Source of the DNA: Selenomonadaceae bacterium
GTDB taxonomy: Bacteria > Bacillota > Negativicutes > Selenomonadales > Selenomonadaceae
DNA length: 64,000 bases
Reading direction: 5' to 3'
Assembly (NCBI GenBank): GCA_017527075.1
Contig: JAFXQM010000010.1
Coordinates: forward strand, 124,001 to 188,000
Numbering within the stretch: the stretch's first letter is position 1; each line of letters starts with the position of its first letter. A program made the position numbers and the translations under genes. Positions 27,290 to 34,743 of the stretch are shown piece after piece. Below the pieces are notes generated by a model. That model did not search any database. It worked only from the letters and a program-made list of their open reading frames with translations, and was not told the origin of the DNA.

Positions 27290-27475
27290 GCAAATCAGAG
27301 GCCGTCATGGATGACGGCCGCGCTGCTCACGCCGCAGGACAGCGGCGTCCAGCGCATGAGGAGTTGCGGGTAACCTCAACCTCCAAACCGTTTACGACCA
27401 ACGCCCCCGCGAGGTGCCTTTTCTCTTTGTTACTTTCTCTTTGGGCAAGCAAAGAGAAAGTAAATCAATCGACAA
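27290..27475 (+). repeat. Dispersed hairpin element, copy A (composite)
   Basis: Begins AATCAGAGGCCGTCATGG, then the palindromic ATGACGGCCGCGC, a variable middle, then GCGAGGTGCCTTTTCTCTTT and a hairpin (ACTTTCTCTTTGGGC / GCAAAGAGAAAGT). It fills the spacer between U32 and mltG. The closest relative is copy B at 54763. Confidence 0.8.
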
Positions 27476-27513
27476 AAGAAAATTGTGAGCCGCAGTCAGC
27501 GCAACGCCCCGCC

Positions 27514-28692
27514 TCACCTGTATTGATTGACAAGATTCAAGTGCTCCTCGTAAGTGTAAGCGTAATGATTGTGGCCTTGGCGGTCGGCGACGAAGTAAAG
27601 GTAATCTGTCTCGGCGGGGTGAAGGACTGCCATAATCGACGCCATGCCAGGATTGGCAATCGGACCCGGCGGCAACCCCGTGTGCCGGTAAGTGTTGTAC
27701 GGCGAATCGATTTGCGTGTCCTCGATTGAAACGTCTTCCTTGGGCGTGTCCATCAGATATTGCAACGTCGCGTCGGTTTGCAGCGGCATATTCAGCTTCA
27801 GTCGTTTCAACAAAACTTGCGCGACAATCGGGCGGTCTTCGGGGAAACGAACTTCGCGCTCGACCAAAGACGCCAGCGTTATCAAATCGTAAACCGACAA
27901 GCCCATCTTCTCGGCGGTCACGCGCATGGACGGTGTCACGCGGTCATCAAAGTTCGCCGCCATGAGTTCCAAAATTTCTTCAATCTCAATGTCGCTCTCG
28001 ACGTTGTAAGTGTCGGGGAAGAGAAAACCTTCCGCCGCGAAGAAAACGTTCTGCCGCTTGCGCATGTAATCGTAAGGCGCGAAATTTTCCGCGGCCTTGA
28101 GGAAATCTTTCTTGTCGGCAAGGTCAAGATTGTAAAGCCGCTCGGCAATTTCTTTGACGCCGAAACCTTCGGGCACCGTGAAACGCACGACGGTTTTCTC
28201 GCCCGTCAAAAGTTTTTGGAAAACTTCCTCGTCGCTCATGTTCGCCGTGAACGTGTAAGAGCCCGGGCGGAACTTGTCGTCGTAACCGTAAAAGCGCGCG
28301 AACAATCTGAACCGCAGGCCGCTGTCGATGATGTCCTTCTCCGCCAGCCGCTCGGCAATCTCTGCTGTCGACATGCCCTCGCGGATTTTTACGTTGATTC
28401 GTTTTTCCTCTTCGATAACTTCACCCGTCGGCTCCTCAGCGGTTTGAACGGGCTTTTCGATTTTCACGACGGTCGGGTCGACGAAGACCAAAACCGCGCC
28501 GATGACCACGATACACGCGAAGACCGCGCCCGCCACCGTCGCCACGTATCGCATGGAAATTTCCGCGCGCAAATCGCTCAGCGAAATGTTGAGTCTCTCG
28601 CGCAAAGTTTTTCGGCTCGCGCGCCGCGGAGGAATCGTAAGCTTCTCGGTGTCCTTCTCCGAAAAATTTTTATCGTCGGGCGCGTTGCTCAT
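27514..28692 (-). CDS. mltG: Endolytic transglycosylase MltG
   Basis: 392 residues. Cuts nascent glycan strands to end their elongation. A cytoplasmic tail of about 50 residues is followed by one membrane helix (about 49-71), a LysM-like region, and the YceG domain with the catalytic Glu in LASLVEREVRF and TDATLQY, then SPYNTYRHTGLPPGPIANPG. Its ATG overlaps the stop of the DUF1292 gene, continuing the ireB-ruvX-DUF1292 operon. Confidence 0.95.
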   Translation of the reverse strand: MSNAPDDKNFSEKDTEKLTIPPRRASRKTLRERLNISLSDLRAEISMRYVATVAGAVFACIVVIGAVLVFVDPTVVKIEKPVQTAEEPTGEVIEEEKRINVKIREGMSTAEIAERLAEKDIIDSGLRFRLFARFYGYDDKFRPGSYTFTANMSDEEVFQKLLTGEKTVVRFTVPEGFGVKEIAERLYNLDLADKKDFLKAAENFAPYDYMRKRQNVFFAAEGFLFPDTYNVESDIEIEEILELMAANFDDRVTPSMRVTAEKMGLSVYDLITLASLVEREVRFPEDRPIVAQVLLKRLKLNMPLQTDATLQYLMDTPKEDVSIEDTQIDSPYNTYRHTGLPPGPIANPGMASIMAVLHPAETDYLYFVADRQGHNHYAYTYEEHLNLVNQYR

Positions 28693-29009
28693 TCTTCCTC
28701 ATCCAAAAGTTTTTCGTAAGCCTCCTGAACCTTCTCGAACTCCTCGTCGGTCGGCTCGATGAATTCTTCCTCGCCGTTTTCGTTCACGACAATCTTTGCA
28801 ATGATAACGTCGTCATCCTCGCAGCCGCAGTCGCAGCCGTCGCCGCAACCGTCGCAGTGTTCGTGCTCGTCTTTGACCTCGACAAGCAACGCAAAATTTT
28901 CTCCGTCGACGGGGATAATCATCTCCTCGACGTAATAAAAAACGTTGCCGTCCTCGTCGGTCATCTCAATCAAAAAATCTTCGTCCAAAATTTCTTCACG
29001 CTTATCCAT
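28689..29009 (-). CDS. DUF1292 protein with a cysteine-cluster insertion
   Basis: 106 residues, very acidic. The DUF1292 core (ITLIDEDG-like start: IEMTDEDGNVFYYVEEM; FVEPTDEEFEKV-like end) is typical of the small YrzB-type proteins coded next to ruvX and mltG. A central segment adds HCDGCGDGCDCGC, a His and five Cys within 13 residues, which could bind zinc or a cluster. Function unknown. Confidence 0.85.
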   Translation of the reverse strand: MDKREEILDEDFLIEMTDEDGNVFYYVEEMIIPVDGENFALLVEVKDEHEHCDGCGDGCDCGCEDDDVIIAKIVVNENGEEEFIEPTDEEFEKVQEAYEKLLDEEE

Positions 29010-29432
29010 TTAACTTTTACTCCCAACTGAATCCAAATATCCTTGCAAAATGTAAACGGCGGCCATCTTGTCGATAACTTTTTTGCGCTTCCTGCGACTT
29101 ACATCCGCCGCGATTAAATTTTTCGCCGCCGCGACCGTGCTCAGGCGTTCGTCCCAAAAAATTTGATTGACTTCGGGGAACGCCGCGCCGATTTTCTCCG
29201 CGAATTTTTTTACAACCTCGCAGCGCGCGCCTTCGGTGCCGTCCATATTTTTCGGCAAGCCGATGACAAAAGTCGTCGCCTCAAAATTTTTCACGAGTTC
29301 GCCGAGCCGTTTCAAATCTTCCTTGTTCGACGTGCGGCGAATGGTCTCGACGCCCTGCGCGGTTATGCCGAGCAAATCACTCGCCGCCACTCCGATTGTT
29401 TTGTCTCCGATATCAAGAGCCAGAGCCCTCAC
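29010..29432 (-). CDS. ruvX: RuvX/YqgF Holliday-junction resolvase-like nuclease
   Basis: 140 residues, RNase H fold: [15 protein letters not shown] at the start, [13 protein letters not shown] in the middle, [11 protein letters not shown] and [15 protein letters not shown] at the end, with acidic catalytic residues in place. Known members process the 5' end of pre-16S rRNA. It is coupled to ireB by a four-base overlap and lies directly against the DUF1292 gene. Confidence 0.94.
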   Translation of the reverse strand: MRALALDIGDKTIGVAASDLLGITAQGVETIRRTSNKEDLKRLGELVKNFEATTFVIGLPKNMDGTEGARCEVVKKFAEKIGAAFPEVNQIFWDERLSTVAAAKNLIAADVSRRKRKKVIDKMAAVYILQGYLDSVGSKS

Positions 29433-29710
29433 GACCTGCCCTCCAATCGTTCAAGGTAACTGCGCACGAGTTCCTCCAAAAGTTCATCGCGCTCGACCTT
29501 GCGAATCATGCTGCGCGCCTCGCGGTGGCTCGTCACGTAAGCGGGGTCTCCGCTCAAAAGATAACCGACCAACTGGTGCACGGGATTGTAACCCTTCTCG
29601 GTCATCGCCTTGTACGCGTTCTTTATGACTTTGCGCGCCCGATTTTCCTCGACGCCGAAGCTGAACATTCTGGTTTCGTCGCTGACGGTTTTCGTCTCGT
29701 CGCCGCTCAT
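29429..29710 (-). CDS. ireB: IreB family regulatory phosphoprotein
   Basis: 93 residues. The Thr-rich start ([15 protein letters not shown]) and the body [20 protein letters not shown] and [13 protein letters not shown] are those of IreB/YrzL (DUF965), the substrate of the Ser/Thr kinase IreK in enterococci. First gene of a long minus-strand operon (ireB-ruvX-DUF1292-mltG). Confidence 0.93.
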   Translation of the reverse strand: MSGDETKTVSDETRMFSFGVEENRARKVIKNAYKAMTEKGYNPVHQLVGYLLSGDPAYVTSHREARSMIRKVERDELLEELVRSYLERLEGRS

Positions 29711-29742
29711 CTAATCACTCCTTCGCTGAATCCATTGCGCGC

Positions 29743-29772
29743 ATTTTACACCAAAGACGCGGGCAGTGACAA
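29743..29772 (-). promoter_or_regulatory. Promoter of the ireB operon
   Basis: On the minus strand TTGTCA (29767-29772), 18-bp spacer, TAAAAT (29743-29748), about 30 bp before the ireB ATG. Confidence 0.7.
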
Positions 29773-29852
29773 GAAAAACTTTTCCCCGATTGACTTTGAC
29801 GAATTACCTGTTAAACTTACGATTGATTTTCAAACAAAGGAGTCAAAAAAAA

Positions 29853-30248
29853 ATGAACAGCATTAACGTTATCATGCCCGTCACCGTGAAAGCGAAACTC
29901 ACCGAGAAACTTCGCGCGCGCTTAATCGACGAGGCAACCAAAGTCGCCGAGCAAATGGAACTGGAGCTCAAGCAGATTAACATCGACATGCAACGCGAGC
30001 TGGAAAGAAATCCTCAGCACGAGGCGCAAATCAGAAATTTCTTCAGCCGCGAGATGGCTCCGCGCCAAGGACGCCTGGACGAAGCTCATCACCGCAAAGA
30101 AACTTTTGAGAAGCTGGCACTCGGCGCGGAAATTATTCAGGGCACGACCGAGCGGCAAGTCGAACTCAAAGTCGGCGACAACTTGCGCGAGGCCATGAAC
30201 GTGGAGATTTTGGTTGAAGATGACAAAATCATTGCAATCCGCAGCTGA
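29853..30248 (+). CDS. YlqD family protein
   Basis: 131 residues from ATG 29853, ten bases after AAAGGAG. Mostly helical with a long charged coiled-coil region (EATKVAEQMELELKQINID) and a C-terminal beta part (TTERQVELKVGDNL). YlqD is coded between the KH-domain protein and rimM in many Firmicutes; its function is unknown, with a link to ribosome maturation suggested by position. The next gene begins inside it. Confidence 0.85.
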   Translation: MNSINVIMPVTVKAKLTEKLRARLIDEATKVAEQMELELKQINIDMQRELERNPQHEAQIRNFFSREMAPRQGRLDEAHHRKETFEKLALGAEIIQGTTERQVELKVGDNLREAMNVEILVEDDKIIAIRS

Positions 30249-30711
30249 GATAATTATCGGGCGAGTGGGCGGCGCGCGCGGACTCGACGGCACGCTGAAA
30301 ATAATTCCGCTGACTGACTTCGACGGACGCTTCGACGAGCTGAATGAAGTTTTCGTCGGCGGAAAAATTTTTCGCGTCGAAGAGGTCAAACACACCGGCG
30401 GACAAATTTTTATCAAGTTCGCGGGCGTGGACAATCGCGACGCCGCCAAAGCTCTGACGAATAAATTTTTGACTGTCGACAGGAAGGACGCCGCGCCTCT
30501 TGCCGACGGAGAGTTTTACACATTCGACATCATCGGCTGTGAAGTTTTCGACGGCGACAAAAAAATCGGAACGGTGACGGGCGTCCTCAAGACCGGCAGC
30601 AACGACGTCTTCGAGGTCGACGGAAAAATTTTAATCCCCGCGCTCAAGTCAGCCGTCCAATCGATTGACATCGCCGCGAAAAAAATTTTGGTCAACGTCA
30701 ATGCTTATTGA
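30220..30711 (+). CDS. rimM: Ribosome maturation factor RimM
   Basis: 163 residues. Needed for 30S assembly near the head, binding S19. N-terminal RimM domain (IIIGRVGGARGLDGTLKIIP) and C-terminal PRC barrel (GEFYTFDIIGCEVFDGDKK ... LIPALKSAVQSIDI). The start overlaps ylqD; TTG 30214 stands seven bases from GGAG while ATG 30220 stands 13 bases away, so either may be used. Confidence 0.93.
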   Translation: MTKSLQSAAEIIIGRVGGARGLDGTLKIIPLTDFDGRFDELNEVFVGGKIFRVEEVKHTGGQIFIKFAGVDNRDAAKALTNKFLTVDRKDAAPLADGEFYTFDIIGCEVFDGDKKIGTVTGVLKTGSNDVFEVDGKILIPALKSAVQSIDIAAKKILVNVNAY

Positions 30712-30795
30712 CATCAGCCGCTTTGAAAGCGGCGGAACAGCGGACGCGCCTCGGCTCACGAAAAATTTCAGCCGTTCGCCGCGCATGGAGAAAAA

Positions 30796-31485
30796 ATGTT
30801 AATCGACATCATCACGCTTTTCCCCGAAATGTTCGCGGGCGTTTTCGGCGAGAGCATTATTAAACGCGCCGTCGAGAAAAAAATTTTGGAGATTCGATTC
30901 ACGCAGCTGAGGGACTTCGCCTTCGACAAGCACAAGCACGTTGACGATTCTCCGTTCGGCGGCGGCGCGGGCATGGTGCTCAAGCCCGAACCCGTTTATC
31001 GAGCCGTGCGCGACGTTTTGAATCGCTCCGACGAAAATTTTTCCCGCAAAATAATTTTCCCTGACCCCGGCGGCGAAGTCTTCACGCAGGCCAAAGCCAA
31101 GTCACTCGCCGCGCAGGAGCAGCTGATTTTTGTCTGCGGACATTACGAGGGATTCGACGCGCGGATTTACGACTTGGCGGACGAATTAATTTCAATCGGC
31201 GATTATGTTTTGACGGGCGGCGAATTGCCCGCGATGGTTATCGTCGACGCGGTGGCGCGCATGCTCCCGAATGTTTTGGGCTCGGCGGAATCGGCGGCGA
31301 CGGATTCATTTTTCGACGGACTGCTCGGCTTCCCGCAATACACGCGCCCGCGAGAGTTCGAGGGAAAAATCGTGCCTGAAGTTTTGCTTTCGGGCAATCA
31401 CGCGGAAATAAAAAAATGGCGCGAAGAGCAATCACTGAACCTCACGCGCACAAGAAGACCGGACCTTTTAGGAGTGAGGAGTTAG
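30796..31485 (+). CDS. trmD: tRNA (guanine37-N1)-methyltransferase
   Basis: 229 residues. Makes m1G37 in tRNA using SAM, through a knotted SPOUT fold. Motifs IDIITLFPEMF, DDSPFGGGAGMVL, VCGHYEGFDARI, ELISIGDYVLTGGELPAMV and PQYTRPREFEG are intact. The last residues (Gly-Val-Arg-Ser-stop) come from the 7-bp repeat downstream. It lies 84 bp after rimM, the spacer holding a small hairpin (GCCGCTTTGAAAGCGGC). Confidence 0.96.
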   Translation: MLIDIITLFPEMFAGVFGESIIKRAVEKKILEIRFTQLRDFAFDKHKHVDDSPFGGGAGMVLKPEPVYRAVRDVLNRSDENFSRKIIFPDPGGEVFTQAKAKSLAAQEQLIFVCGHYEGFDARIYDLADELISIGDYVLTGGELPAMVIVDAVARMLPNVLGSAESAATDSFFDGLLGFPQYTRPREFEGKIVPEVLLSGNHAEIKKWREEQSLNLTRTRRPDLLGVRS

Positions 31486-31500
31486 GAGTTAGGAATTGGA
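31470..31500. repeat. 7-bp-periodic repeat at the trmD stop
   Basis: TAGGAGTGAGGAGTTAGG-type units; one supplies the in-frame TAG of trmD. Confidence 0.8.
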
Positions 31501-31522
31501 ACGCAGCAATGGACTTGATTAA

Positions 31523-32545
31523 ATGAACACGAAAAAAATTTTGGCGGCGGTTGCCGTCCTTTTGATTTTAACGGTGGCTGTCGGAGTCGCGGCGTTCAAC
31601 AGCTGGCAAGAATTAAAAAACCGCAGCGGCAATCCTGCGGTGGCGGCTCGTCACGCCGTCGAAGCGCACGACCTTGCCGCCTTCAAAAATCTCGTCGACT
31701 TGGACAAGTTGATTAATCAGGCGGCGGAAGAAATTTTGACCGCGCAAATAAATTCGACGCTCCCTCCGACCGCTTACTCGATGGACGAACTTCAGAGCCG
31801 TTACGACAAACTTAAGCCCGACTTCGTGAACGCGGCGCGGGCGGCGGCTGAAGAATTCATCTCGACCGGCAAAGTGACTTTCCCGAACGCACCGACCGAC
31901 GCGCAAAAATTTTTCAAGGAATCGGGCGTCGCCTCCTGCGAAATAAAAAGTATCACCAAGCCGCAGAAGGACGGCAACATAAAAATCGTGACGGTTCTCT
32001 TCCACAACGCGAAGATGAAATTTAATTTTGAACTGGAATTGGAGCTGAAGCCCGCCGCAGAAAATTCTTGGCGAATCACGGGCGCGCGCGGCTTTGAAAA
32101 TTTTTTCAGCGGATATCGTCGTGCACTGAGGAGGAAACTCGATTCACTCAACGCGCCGATTGGTCGCAAGATGGACGAAATTTTCAAAGTAAAAAGTTTC
32201 ATCGTGAAGAACGAGGGCGGCGACGAGTACGGCTTCTCGCAGACGCTCGACATCGCGCTGAAGGCCGACGTTAAATCCGATAGGCCGCTGGCAAAAATTA
32301 TCGGCAACGTGATTTTGACCGGCAAGGACGACCGTGAGAGCCTCGCGCCGTTTGCACTCGACATGACCGACCGCGAACAGGGCGTGCAGATTTTCAACGT
32401 GACCAAGACTTTGAATCCGTTCGTGCGCGCCGACGCCGACGCCATGAAACACGGCTTCCGCAAAAAAGATTTGCAAATCGAAGTCACGGAAATTATTTTC
32501 TCGGACGGCACGAACCTCAAGCTGCTCGACCGCCTGCCCGACTGA
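31523..32545 (+). CDS. Membrane-anchored protein of unknown function
   Basis: 340 residues. An N-terminal helix (about residues 5-25) acts as signal anchor; the rest is predicted outside the cytoplasm, with no recognised catalytic motif. The first half is helical (ARHAVEAHDLAAFKNLVDL), the second beta-rich. A weak resemblance to DUF2939-type proteins is only an impression. The RBS is poor. Possibly co-transcribed with trmD; the following gene has its own promoter. Confidence 0.7.
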   Translation: MNTKKILAAVAVLLILTVAVGVAAFNSWQELKNRSGNPAVAARHAVEAHDLAAFKNLVDLDKLINQAAEEILTAQINSTLPPTAYSMDELQSRYDKLKPDFVNAARAAAEEFISTGKVTFPNAPTDAQKFFKESGVASCEIKSITKPQKDGNIKIVTVLFHNAKMKFNFELELELKPAAENSWRITGARGFENFFSGYRRALRRKLDSLNAPIGRKMDEIFKVKSFIVKNEGGDEYGFSQTLDIALKADVKSDRPLAKIIGNVILTGKDDRESLAPFALDMTDREQGVQIFNVTKTLNPFVRADADAMKHGFRKKDLQIEVTEIIFSDGTNLKLLDRLPD

Positions 32546-32555
32546 AAAACTGCAC

Positions 32556-32584
32556 TTGATTCTAACTCAAGCTTGCATTATATT
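32556..32584 (+). promoter_or_regulatory. Promoter of the deacetylase gene
   Basis: TTGATT (32556-32561), 17-bp spacer, TATATT (32579-32584). Confidence 0.75.
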
Positions 32585-32617
32585 GTGGGAAAATTTTTTT
32601 AAGCAAGGAGTTTCTTC

Positions 32618-33532
32618 ATGAAAAAGTTTTTCTGTCTGATGCTGATGATTTTGGCGGTGTGCGTCGTCGGTTGCGCGCAAGAAAAAACTTCGGGCGACGT
32701 GAATCAAATCCCGACCGAAATTGCGAAGCCCGCGACCGAGGAGCCGCCGCCCGAAGAGCAGCCCGCCCCGCAAGCTCAGCCCGATAAAGATTACATTTTG
32801 GCGAACGACGACCTTTCCAATCTTCAGCTCGACGACCCGACCAAGCCCGTTTACGACAAGTATATTCTTTGGGAGCGGCAGGAAAAAGGTTTGCCGTTTG
32901 AATTGCCTTACCTTGAGCCGTATGAAGCCGAATCCGTTGTCTACCTGACTTTCGACGACGGCCCCGATGATAAAGTCACGCCGCAGATTTTGGATATCCT
33001 CAAAGCCGAGAACGTCAAGGCGACTTTCTACGTGTGCGGCAACATGGTTGAGACTTATCCCGACGTGCTCAAAAGAATTTTCAACGAGGGACACGCCATC
33101 GGCAACCACAGCTACAATCACCGCTACGACCAGCTTTACACCGGTCCGTGGGCTTTCATGGAGCAAATCATCCAGACCGACAACGCTATCAGAAATGTTA
33201 TCGGCGTCCGTCCGTTCATAATCCGCGCGCCCGGCGGTGTCAGCCATTTCAACAGCGACTACTGGTCAATGGTTGAAAGTTGCGGTTACGTCGAGCACGA
33301 TTGGAACGCCCTGACCGAGGACGCCACGCCCTCCCAGCCCAACGCCTCCACGCAAGTCAACAACGTCCTGAAATATTTGGGCGACAACCCGCCGCGCTCC
33401 GTCATCATCCTCATGCACTCCAACAGCGACAAAGTTGAGACCGTCAAAGCTCTGCCCGAAATAATTCACTTCCTGCGCGATTGGGGATACAAATTCGGCG
33501 TCGTCACCCCCATGACTCCTCAGCCGTGGTAA
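32618..33532 (+). CDS. Polysaccharide deacetylase lipoprotein
   Basis: 304 residues. The signal ends in lipobox VVGC; a Pro/Glu/Gln-rich linker follows to about residue 55. The NodB domain has all family motifs: LTFDDGPDD (catalytic base and metal Asp), HSYNH (metal His pair), RAPGG, HDWNALTEDA and a final ILMHSN. It probably removes acetyl groups from peptidoglycan or another envelope glycan at the outer face of the membrane. AAGGAG precedes the ATG; own promoter and terminator. Confidence 0.92.
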   Translation: MKKFFCLMLMILAVCVVGCAQEKTSGDVNQIPTEIAKPATEEPPPEEQPAPQAQPDKDYILANDDLSNLQLDDPTKPVYDKYILWERQEKGLPFELPYLEPYEAESVVYLTFDDGPDDKVTPQILDILKAENVKATFYVCGNMVETYPDVLKRIFNEGHAIGNHSYNHRYDQLYTGPWAFMEQIIQTDNAIRNVIGVRPFIIRAPGGVSHFNSDYWSMVESCGYVEHDWNALTEDATPSQPNASTQVNNVLKYLGDNPPRSVIILMHSNSDKVETVKALPEIIHFLRDWGYKFGVVTPMTPQPW

Positions 33533-33548
33533 ATCTGAAAGCAAAATA

Positions 33549-33590
33549 AAATCTCCCGCCGACCTTCGACGGGAGATAAAATTTTTTCCT
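33549..33590. terminator. Terminator between convergent genes
   Basis: ATCTCCCG (33551-33558) pairs with CGGGAGAT (33570-33577), then AAAATTTTTT. Confidence 0.8.
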
Positions 33591-33605
33591 TCCTGATTAT
33601 TTTCT

Positions 33606-33854
33606 TCAAGCGGCATTATCCTCTTTCAAAACGTAACGCATGTACATCGGCAGCTTTTCAATCGTCTTGTCCAGGCGGGGATTTTTTCGCCAGAGATTGT
33701 ATTTGTGCAGTTCCGACTCCGAACGTCCGCTCTTGAAAAATTGATAGACGCCTTTCGAAAAATCTTGCGTAAACAGGTAGTAACGCTTGCCGTTCGAGAT
33801 TAAGTAGAAGTGGAGCTTCTCGTTCAGCTTATTGACTGTAATTTTATTTTTCAT
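33606..33854 (-). CDS. Small protein of unknown function
   Basis: 82 residues, basic (many Lys, Arg, Tyr), no signal or membrane helix: contains FYLISNGKRYYLFTQDFSKG and GVYQFFKSGRSESELHKYN. Function not recognised. GGGGGAA precedes the ATG, and a good promoter lies upstream with two direct copies of TTAATGAAA in the leader, so the gene is real. It shares only a loose LI-NGK pattern with the protein at 41081. Confidence 0.7.
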   Translation of the reverse strand: MKNKITVNKLNEKLHFYLISNGKRYYLFTQDFSKGVYQFFKSGRSESELHKYNLWRKNPRLDKTIEKLPMYMRYVLKEDNAA

Positions 33855-33897
33855 GGGACATTCCCCCTTAATGAAATATTAATGAAACCTTTTCATT

Positions 33898-33926
33898 ATT
33901 TTAATCGAAAAATTTTCGCTTGTCCA
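33898..33926 (-). promoter_or_regulatory. Promoter of the small gene at 33606
   Basis: On the minus strand TGGACA (33921-33926), 17-bp spacer, TAAAAT (33898-33903). Confidence 0.75.
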
Positions 33927-33954
33927 TAAGGGGAAAATGATTTTTAATCAAAAA

Positions 33955-33990
33955 ATAATCCCGCCGAATTTTTCGACGGGATATTTTTTC
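33955..33990 (-). terminator. Terminator after the rhodanese gene
   Basis: ATCCCGCCGA pairs with TCGACGGGAT (to 33982); an A run to the left gives the U tract on the minus strand. Confidence 0.75.
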
Positions 33991-34002
33991 GTCCGTTGAT
34001 TT

Positions 34003-34710
34003 TTAATTGCCGACCTCGGTACCTTCCACCTCGCCCGTCCACTCGATTATGCCGCCCATCTCGTAAACGTTCTTGTAACCCTTTTCGACGAGCAACTTTG
34101 CGGTCTGGCGCGCGCGGTTTCCGTCGCCGCAGTAACAAATAAGCGTGGCGTTCTTGTCGGGGATTTTGGAGAAGTCCTCGGCCATGACGGCTTCCTTCGG
34201 GACGAAGACAGCTCCGACGATGTGACGCGCCTCATAATCTTTCGGGAAACGGCAATCCACAAGTTTTGCGTTCGGGTCAGTCGCCAAAATGTCGCGCGCC
34301 TCGTCCTGGCTGATGTGTTTGTAAAGTTCTTCGCCGACCACGGGACCCGTCCAATCGACCATGCCGCCGAATTCGTAAACGTTCTTGTAACCCTTCTCGG
34401 CGAGGAGCTGCGCGGCGTCTTGAGCGCGACGACCCGTCCAGCAGTAAATCAAAATGGTTTGATTCTTGTCGGGCACAGAGGCGAAGTTCCCGTTTTGAAA
34501 TTCTTCGAGCGGAACGGACTTTGCGTTGGGAATATGTTTCTTGACGAACTCGTCGGCCGTGCGAACGTCGAGGACAAGCGCGTCGGGTTTGTCGCTCATC
34601 ATCTTGACGGCTTCGTCGTGCGTCAGAGATTTAAAAGTTGGTTGCTCGCCGCAGCTCGTGCACACCGCGACGATTAAAATCATCAGCACTGCAGACAAAA
34701 ATTTTTTCAT
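34003..34710 (-). CDS. Lipoprotein with two rhodanese domains
   Basis: 235 residues. The signal ends in a lipobox (TSC). Two rhodanese-like domains follow, about residues 30-125 and 130-232, each with an active-site Cys loop: YCWTGRR and CYCGDGNR. Both domains end in a similar NVYE-GG-W-G pattern, showing internal duplication. Sulfur transfer or persulfide handling outside the cytoplasm is the likely role. It lies 23 bp after the permease-kinase fusion gene, probably in one transcript with it. Confidence 0.9.
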   Translation of the reverse strand: MKKFLSAVLMILIVAVCTSCGEQPTFKSLTHDEAVKMMSDKPDALVLDVRTADEFVKKHIPNAKSVPLEEFQNGNFASVPDKNQTILIYCWTGRRAQDAAQLLAEKGYKNVYEFGGMVDWTGPVVGEELYKHISQDEARDILATDPNAKLVDCRFPKDYEARHIVGAVFVPKEAVMAEDFSKIPDKNATLICYCGDGNRARQTAKLLVEKGYKNVYEMGGIIEWTGEVEGTEVGN

Positions 34711-34712
34711 GA

Positions 34713-34743
34713 CTCATTCCTCATTCCTAACTCCTAACTCCTC
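34713..34743. repeat. 7-bp-periodic repeat (minus orientation)
   Basis: CTCATTCCTCATTCCTAACT-type units between the fusion gene and the rhodanese gene; on the minus strand it supplies the Arg-Ser-TAG end of the fusion protein. Confidence 0.8.
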
